Notes under the pieces: generated by a model
Databases searched by the model: none
The model's input: the letters and a program-made list of their open reading frames with translations, nothing else
What the model was told of the DNA's origin: nothing
Assembly (NCBI RefSeq): GCF_018130215.1
Contig: NZ_JAFCKQ010000008.1
Location: forward strand, 1 to 64,000
From: Bradyrhizobium jicamae
Lineage (GTDB): Bacteria; Pseudomonadota; Alphaproteobacteria; Rhizobiales; Xanthobacteraceae
Direction: 5' to 3'
DNA: 64,000 bases
Made by a program: the position numbers and the translations under genes
In this document: positions 52,736 to 64,000 of the stretch, piece by piece
Layout: each line of letters starts with the position of its first letter
Numbering within the stretch: position 1 is the stretch's first letter

Positions 52736-53380
52736 CTAGGCTGCGGTCGCAACGACCGGCTGGGCCGGACGCGGCAAGGGCATCATGCAGTCGGCTGGCT
52801 CTGGGGTGGCCGAAGAGGCCTGCGCTAGTGCCGCGCCGAGGATTTCGGCGACCTTGGTCGCGGCGGGCACGCAGCGAAGCATCGGCTCGACCCTCGTCAG
52901 GTGCCATGGCCGAACATGCGGCCACAGCAAGAGAAAGGCGAGCCGCTGCTTGCTCGTCACCGCCAGCGGGAGATCGCCGGTGTCATCGCCGTAAGTCTTG
53001 ACCGCGGCGCTCGCGACCTCCCCGAACGGCACGTTCAGCGTCATGGGCAGGACGGCGCCGAACTGCAGCAGCACGCGGCGACTGGTAATGCTGTAACGGG
53101 TCGTCCGGCCGTACAGCCATGCCAAGCCGCCTAGCAACACCATCGCGATCGCGAAGGGGATGGCGAGCCGCGCCGCGCCGGCCATCGTCGCGCCCCACGG
53201 CTCTTGTGCGGACAGGCGCATGGCGATGCGAACGACGAAAAGTAACGCGAAATAGGCGGCCACCAAGCGGATGTGGAACACCCTGATCGCCAGCGCCCAT
53301 GCGTCCGGCCTACCTTGCCAGAGCAGGCGCTCACCCTTGGGCAACGCCAAAGGCTCGAATTTGGCAGTCGCTCCTCTCAT
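52736..53380 (-). CDS. puhB: Photosynthetic complex assembly protein PuhB
   Basis: This 214-residue membrane protein has PH-like features and two or three helices. Its early GERLLWQGRPDAWALAIRVFH is the PuhB opening, with LAWLYGRTTRYSITSRRVLLQFG for the bacterial PH-type domain. PuhB helps form the reaction centre and LH1. Its ATG overlaps the puhA stop (ATGA), and puhC begins 12 bases after its stop. Confidence 0.92.
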   Translation of the reverse strand: MRGATAKFEPLALPKGERLLWQGRPDAWALAIRVFHIRLVAAYFALLFVVRIAMRLSAQEPWGATMAGAARLAIPFAIAMVLLGGLAWLYGRTTRYSITSRRVLLQFGAVLPMTLNVPFGEVASAAVKTYGDDTGDLPLAVTSKQRLAFLLLWPHVRPWHLTRVEPMLRCVPAATKVAEILGAALAQASSATPEPADCMMPLPRPAQPVVATAA

Positions 53381-54147
53381 AGCAGGGGCTCCTGGCGTGC
53401 TGCAGTGGCGTACAGATTGCCACCACCGAAATAGCCGGCGATTCTGTCTTCCTCCCGCTTGGTGACATGGTCCGGGCTCGCCAGTACCGGCGCATCGGCG
53501 AACTGGCGTCCAAGGATCGATCGCACCAGCACGCGGCCGCGACGCTTGTCGATGCGCGCCATGGTCATCGGCAGCAACACATGGCGGCCCTCAGCATCGG
53601 CCACCTCGACCTCGAGGTAGCGGATCAGCATCTCGGCACGGTCGACCCAGACTTCGTGAACAGTGCCACCGATCTCTCCGTCGGCGCCGATAACCGGCAT
53701 GCCGCGCGGATCCGGATCGCGCGTTTCGATCGAGATGGTGGTGTCGACCCGAAGCGGCACGATCGCGGGAACATCGTCCATTGACAATTCGGGAACGTCT
53801 TCGCGATCCGCATAGGAGGCAGGACCGACGCCATCGAGCATTGGATCTCCGGTCGGGACGTAGGGCGAGCCCGGCCAAGGCGTCAACGGCGTGACGGCCG
53901 CATCGCGCCGATCGTTCTTCCAATTCGGCAAGGTCGCGACGTGCCCGTTACGCAGCTGATATTTCTTCAGACCGGGGAATGACGGGAAGCCGACGCCACT
54001 GCGACGGCCGGGTCCTTCAAATTGTAGCGGATACCCTTCCCGCTTATCTTCGCGCCGCAGATAGAAGATGAGGCAAGCGAAGAATGTCCAGAACGCATAC
54101 AAGACGACTTGCGCGACATCGATGTAGCCCGTGAGATCAGTGTGCAT
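53377..54147 (-). CDS. puhA: Photosynthetic reaction centre H subunit
   Basis: This 256-residue subunit of the type II reaction centre has one N-terminal transmembrane helix (VAQVVLYAFWTFFACLIFYL) and a large cytoplasmic PRC-like domain (EIGGTVHEVWVDRAEMLIRYLEVEV, shown in part as GGTVHEVWVDRAEMLIRY). It caps the L and M subunits and shapes proton uptake. The ATG at 54147 follows the lhaA stop by 18 bases. It fixes this cluster as that of a purple phototroph. Confidence 0.96.
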   Translation of the reverse strand: MHTDLTGYIDVAQVVLYAFWTFFACLIFYLRREDKREGYPLQFEGPGRRSGVGFPSFPGLKKYQLRNGHVATLPNWKNDRRDAAVTPLTPWPGSPYVPTGDPMLDGVGPASYADREDVPELSMDDVPAIVPLRVDTTISIETRDPDPRGMPVIGADGEIGGTVHEVWVDRAEMLIRYLEVEVADAEGRHVLLPMTMARIDKRRGRVLVRSILGRQFADAPVLASPDHVTKREEDRIAGYFGGGNLYATAARQEPLL

Positions 54148-54165
54148 GACGTCCTCCCGATTCGA

Positions 54166-55596
54166 CTAACCCGGAAATTCCGCGATCCCAAATTTGGGTT
54201 TCTGTGTTGGCACCGGATGCCTGGATCGAACAAGCGGGCCGATCACGGCGAGCGTCGCAAACAGCAATCCGAGCTCGATGTGGTAGACGATGCTGTATCC
54301 GGTGGCAGGACTGGCAAGCGCCACACCAAGATGCCCTTGGCTCGCGAGCCCCGACATCAGATCTCGGATCGCGCCACCGACCGCGATCGCCCCTCCGGCC
54401 GCGGTGGCCTGCACCGCACCCCATGTGCCAAGCGCAAGCCCGCTCTCGCCGTCTCCCGCCAACGCCATTGCGGCCGTCAGCGTGCCGACAGCGAACAGCC
54501 CTCCACCAACCCCGATTAACGTGGTCCCGATCCGGAACAGCAGCGGTGACGCCAACGGTGCGGAGAAGATCACCGACGAGAACGCGATCAGCCCGACCAA
54601 AGGACCCATGGCGGCAATTCGGTAGGGGTCCGCTCCGTTGCCGAGAAACCTTGCTGCGACACCGAAACCGGCCAGCGTGCCGGCCGCAAAAAGCGCGGTC
54701 AGTGCGGTCGTCTCGCCGACCGTCAGATGCAGGATCTCGGCGCCATAGGGCTCGAGCAGAATGTCCTGCATCGTGAAGCCTGCAGTGCCGAGCCCGACGG
54801 CGACAAGCACGCGCACCGAACCGCCGGATTGCTGGAATCTGCGCCAAGATTCACTGAAGAGTGGCCGTTCCCGGTTAGGCGACGTCCTGGACGGATTTCG
54901 TGCCTCCTGCTTCCATAGTGCGGCGATATTGAGCAGCATCTCGAGCAAAGCGGCGCCCTGGACCACCTGAATCAGGCGCATCTCGCTGAAATTGGCAAGC
55001 AGCGCGCCGAATGCGAGCGCGCTCGCCATCATGCCGAGCATCAGCATGACATAGAGAAATGCAACGACCCGCGGCCGCGACGCCTCGGGCGCTATGTCGG
55101 TGGCCAGCGACAAGCCGGCCGTTTGCGTGGTATGCAAGCCCGCACCAACCAGCAGAAATGCCACCGCCGCGCCGATGCGGCCGGCAATGATCTGCCCGGG
55201 CGAATCTCCCGACAGCACCAGAAGCGCGAAGGGCATGATCGCGAGGCCGCCGAACTGCAACAGTGTGCCCATCCAGATATAAGGCACGCGCCGCCATCCG
55301 AGTACGGAACGATGATTGTCGGACCGGAAGCCGATGAGCACGCGGAGCGGCGCGAACACCAACGGCAGCGCCACCATGGATGCAACCAGCCAGCTCGGCA
55401 CGCCGAGCTCGACGATCATGACACGGTTGAGCGTCCCGTTCAGCAGAACGACGGAGATCCCCACGGAGACCTGGAACAGCGACAACCGCATCAGGCGCGA
55501 CAGCGGCAGTTCGACCGTCGCCGCATCGGCGAACGGCAGGAAGCGCGACCCCAACTGCATCCAGCCTTGCGCGATCGATGGGGCACGCCTGGTCAT
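54166..55596 (-). CDS. lhaA: PucC/LhaA family light-harvesting assembly protein (BCD-type MFS)
   Basis: This 476-residue membrane protein has about 12 helices, with RLSLFQVSVGISVVLLNGTL, VPYIWMGTLLQFGG and GVGGGLFAVGTLTAAMALAG. It assembles LH1 or delivers bacteriochlorophyll. The ATG at 55596 overlaps the bchM stop as ATGA; the frame to 56325 runs antiparallel information of bchM and is not real. In this order, between bchM and puhA, the gene is LhaA rather than PucC of the LH2 operon. Confidence 0.93.
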   Translation of the reverse strand: MTRRAPSIAQGWMQLGSRFLPFADAATVELPLSRLMRLSLFQVSVGISVVLLNGTLNRVMIVELGVPSWLVASMVALPLVFAPLRVLIGFRSDNHRSVLGWRRVPYIWMGTLLQFGGLAIMPFALLVLSGDSPGQIIAGRIGAAVAFLLVGAGLHTTQTAGLSLATDIAPEASRPRVVAFLYVMLMLGMMASALAFGALLANFSEMRLIQVVQGAALLEMLLNIAALWKQEARNPSRTSPNRERPLFSESWRRFQQSGGSVRVLVAVGLGTAGFTMQDILLEPYGAEILHLTVGETTALTALFAAGTLAGFGVAARFLGNGADPYRIAAMGPLVGLIAFSSVIFSAPLASPLLFRIGTTLIGVGGGLFAVGTLTAAMALAGDGESGLALGTWGAVQATAAGGAIAVGGAIRDLMSGLASQGHLGVALASPATGYSIVYHIELGLLFATLAVIGPLVRSRHPVPTQKPKFGIAEFPG

Positions 55597-56293
55597 GATG
55601 CCAACAGCTCCAGCGCGTGGGATTTGTAGAAGCTGCTTGCGATCCGGCGATGGCGACCGAACCGCCAGTCCTTTAGATCGGGATGATCCACGATCATCGC
55701 CCGCAATTTGCTCTCGGAGACCGGTTCGATCGCGGGTGCGCGGTTGCCGCGCGGAAAGGCGCGGCCGACCGCATGCATGAGCGCCAGCGCAGGTGTCTTT
55801 GGCGCGAACGTCATCAGCAGGGCATGCGAGGTCCGCGCGGCCAGGCCCGCCACCATCCGCGTGATGTCCGCCGACCGATAGTGGATCATCGAATCCATCG
55901 CGACGACAAAATCGAACCGTCCGAAACGCGGATCGAGCATATCGGCCGCAATGAACTGGATCGCGCGCGTGCCGATATCGACCGGAACTCGCTTGCCGGC
56001 GATCGCGACCAGGGTCGGAGAGATGTCGACGGCGACGACGTCGGCACCGCGGCGCGCGGCGTCGATCGACAAGGCGCCGGTTCCGCAGCCAGCGTCGAGC
56101 AGACGTGCGCCGCGCATGTCCTGCGGCAGCCATGACAGCAACGTTTGCCGCATCTCGTCGCGGCCTGCGCGCACCGTCGCCCGGATCCGTCCGACCGGTG
56201 CGTCGGACGTCAGTCGTGACCAGGCCGCGACGGCCGTACGGTCGAAATAGGTCTCGAGTTCGCCGCGTCGTTCCAGGTACTGTGCTGTTGTCA

Positions 56294-56294
<1 letters not shown>
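55593..56294 (-). CDS. bchM: Mg-protoporphyrin IX O-methyltransferase
   Basis: This 233-residue SAM-dependent enzyme methylates the 13-propionate of Mg-protoporphyrin IX, next to the cyclase step. The SAM-binding motif LLDAGCGTGALSIDAARRGAD lies about one third of the way in, with VVAVDIS and the later FDFVVAMDSMIHY. The ATG at 56294 shares its first base with the bchL stop (TGATG). The next gene overlaps by four bases. Confidence 0.95.
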
Positions 56295-60763
<4,469 letters not shown>

Positions 60764-60789
<26 letters not shown>

Positions 60790-62317
60790 CGTACAAGGTC
60801 TCGAGAGTGATCAATCCGACGCTTCGCTCCTGCGCAAAGCGTTCGGTGTTGCGGCGCGCCTTGCCGCGGACAAAGAAGGGGATCTTGTGCAGTTCCTGCT
60901 CGGCTTCCGCCGTCCAAGCGACGTCTGTGCTACGCGCGATGGATTTCGGAAGCTGGATCGGAGCAGGAGGTTCGGAAGGCTGATGGCCAAGGTGCGACGG
61001 AGCCGTGTCGCTAAACTCTCGATCTTCGCGGAACATGCCAAGAAGATGCTCCTCCAGGCCCATCATCAATGGATGAACCCAGGTGTCGAAGATCACGTTC
61101 GCCCCTTCGAAGCCCATCTGCGGCGAATAGCGGGCAGGAAAATCCTGCACATGGCTCGGGGCCGAGATCACGGCGCAAGGAATGCCGAGGCGTTTGGCGA
61201 TGTGGCGCTCCATCTGGGTCCCGAGCACTAGCTCGGGTTGCAGCTCGCCGACCTTCGCCTCGACCTCGAGATAGTCGTCAGTGATAAGCGGCTCGATGCC
61301 GTATGTCACAGCGGCCTCGCGGATCTCGCGGGCGAACTCCCGGCTGTAGGTGCCGAGACCGACGACATCGAAGCCTAGCTCGCCTGACGCGACGCGAGCG
61401 GCGGCCAATGCGTGGGTGGCGTCGCCGAAGATGAAGACACGTTTGCCGGTGAGATATGTGGAATCGACAGAACGCGAATACCAGGGAAGCCGCGTCTCAG
61501 CGCGCGCCAAGGCCGGTGACGGATCGATGCCAGCGAGGCCGGCGACCTCTGTAATGAAGGCGCGCGTCGCGCCCACCCCGATCGGAATTATCTTTGTAAA
61601 AGGCTGTCCGAAGGTCCGTTTCAGCCATTCCGCGGTCGTGGCGGCGATCTCCGGGTAGAGCACGATATTGAAATCCGCCTCGCCAAGTCGCGCGATATCT
61701 GCCGCTGTCGCATTCCAGGGCGCGACGACGCCGATCCCGATGCCAAGAGCCACAACCTGCCTGGTCACTTCCGCGAGGTCGTCGCGATGACGGAACCCTA
61801 GCGCGGTAGGACCAAGCAGATTGCAGACCGGGCCCGCACCTTTCTCCCTCTTAAGGCGGGGGTCACCTGTGGGGGGAGCCTTGGCGAGCGCGCGTGCCAG
61901 TCGATAGAATGTTTCGGATGCGCCCCAGTTCTCCTTGCGCTGATACGATGGTAGCTCAAGTGGAACGACAGGTATGGGAAGCTTCAATGCCTGCGCCAAG
62001 CCACCCGGATCGTCCTGGATCAGCTCTGCGGTGCAGGAGGCGCCAACCAGCATAGCATCGGGAGCGAAGCGCACGAACGCATCACGCATGGCCGATTGAA
62101 GCAGTTCTGCCGTGTCTCCGCCGAGATCGCGTGCCTGGAACGTGGTGTAGGTAACCGGCGGGCGCCGGTCGCGGCGTTCGATCATAGTAAACAGCAGGTC
62201 AGCGTAGGTGTCGCCCTGCGGCGCGTGGAGCACATAGTGGACGCCGCGCATCGCGGTTGCGACGCGCATCGCGCCGACGTGTGGGGGGCCTTCATATGTC
62301 CACACAGTGAGCTGCAT
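60764..62317 (-). CDS. bchB: Protochlorophyllide reductase subunit B
   Basis: This 517-residue catalytic subunit of the dark-operative enzyme forms an N2B2 tetramer with BchN. Asp36 in the QGDTYADLL motif matches the unusual aspartate ligand to the cluster described in Rhodobacter. Cysteines for the other ligands lie in [13 protein letters not shown] and elsewhere. The C-terminal domain carries [16 protein letters not shown]. The ATG at 62317 immediately follows the bchN stop (TAGATG). Confidence 0.97.

Positions 62318-64000
<1,683 letters not shown>

Noticed and set aside
52270..52752. Long minus-strand frame upstream of the small acsF-linked gene
   Set aside because: It overlaps puhC in another frame; only the part from the ATG at 52269 has gene-like features.

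Overview
The window is GC-rich and looks like chromosomal DNA of a photosynthetic alphaproteobacterium, most likely a Bradyrhizobium (or a close relative such as Rhodopseudomonas). The main evidence is the block at 47.5-64 kb. It encodes aerobic bacteriochlorophyll synthesis (bchF, bchN, bchB, bchH, bchL, bchM, acsF), photosystem assembly (lhaA, puhA, puhB, puhC, puhE) and tetrapyrrole supply (hemA, hemF), in the order known from purple alphaproteobacteria. Several small hypothetical proteins outside this block also have a Bradyrhizobium flavour. No rRNA, tRNA, CRISPR array, insertion sequence or phage was recognised.

The left 47 kb is a series of catabolic and transport modules, most with their own regulator. 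Positions 1-5117 hold an acyl-CoA module: enoyl-CoA hydratase fragment, acyl-CoA dehydrogenase, periplasmic binding protein, divergent AMP-forming ligase and a TetR regulator. Positions 5660-12372 form one leftward unit with a complete branched-chain-amino-acid-type ABC transporter behind a two-domain FMN/FAD oxidoreductase. A divergent GntR regulator and a fumarylacetoacetase-family enzyme follow. Positions 14648-19873 are a 2-methylcitrate cycle cluster (prpB, prpC, prpD) divergent from an XRE/short-chain acyl regulator. Positions 20903-26892 hold a sugar-type ABC transporter, an unknown protein and an amidase. Positions 27014-30943 contain two paralogous flavin-dependent monooxygenases on opposite strands, a BetI-like TetR, a flavin reductase and a strong palindromic operator candidate. 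An M24 peptidase-family protein and an RraA-like protein follow.

Positions 33809-44109 are a carbohydrate catabolism locus: MalFGK-type ABC importer, zinc dehydrogenase, PfkB kinase, LacD-type aldolase, enolase-superfamily dehydratase, LacI regulator and short-chain dehydrogenase. A perfect 16-bp palindrome lies immediately before the LacI start. The kinase and aldolase imply that a ketose phosphate is phosphorylated and split into two trioses. The substrate cannot be read from sequence.

Positions 44.1-47.5 kb hold small membrane and hypothetical proteins. From 64 kb down to 47.5 kb the photosynthesis genes run on the minus strand as an almost unbroken chain, with many 1-8 base stop/start overlaps, suggesting translational coupling. 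At the distal end hemF runs in frame, without a stop, into a small conserved-looking protein that has its own strong ribosome binding site. This is one of the more unusual features of the window. No single locus here can be called a new system from sequence alone. The best candidates for follow-up are the HemF fusion, the paired monooxygenases, and the sugar locus.
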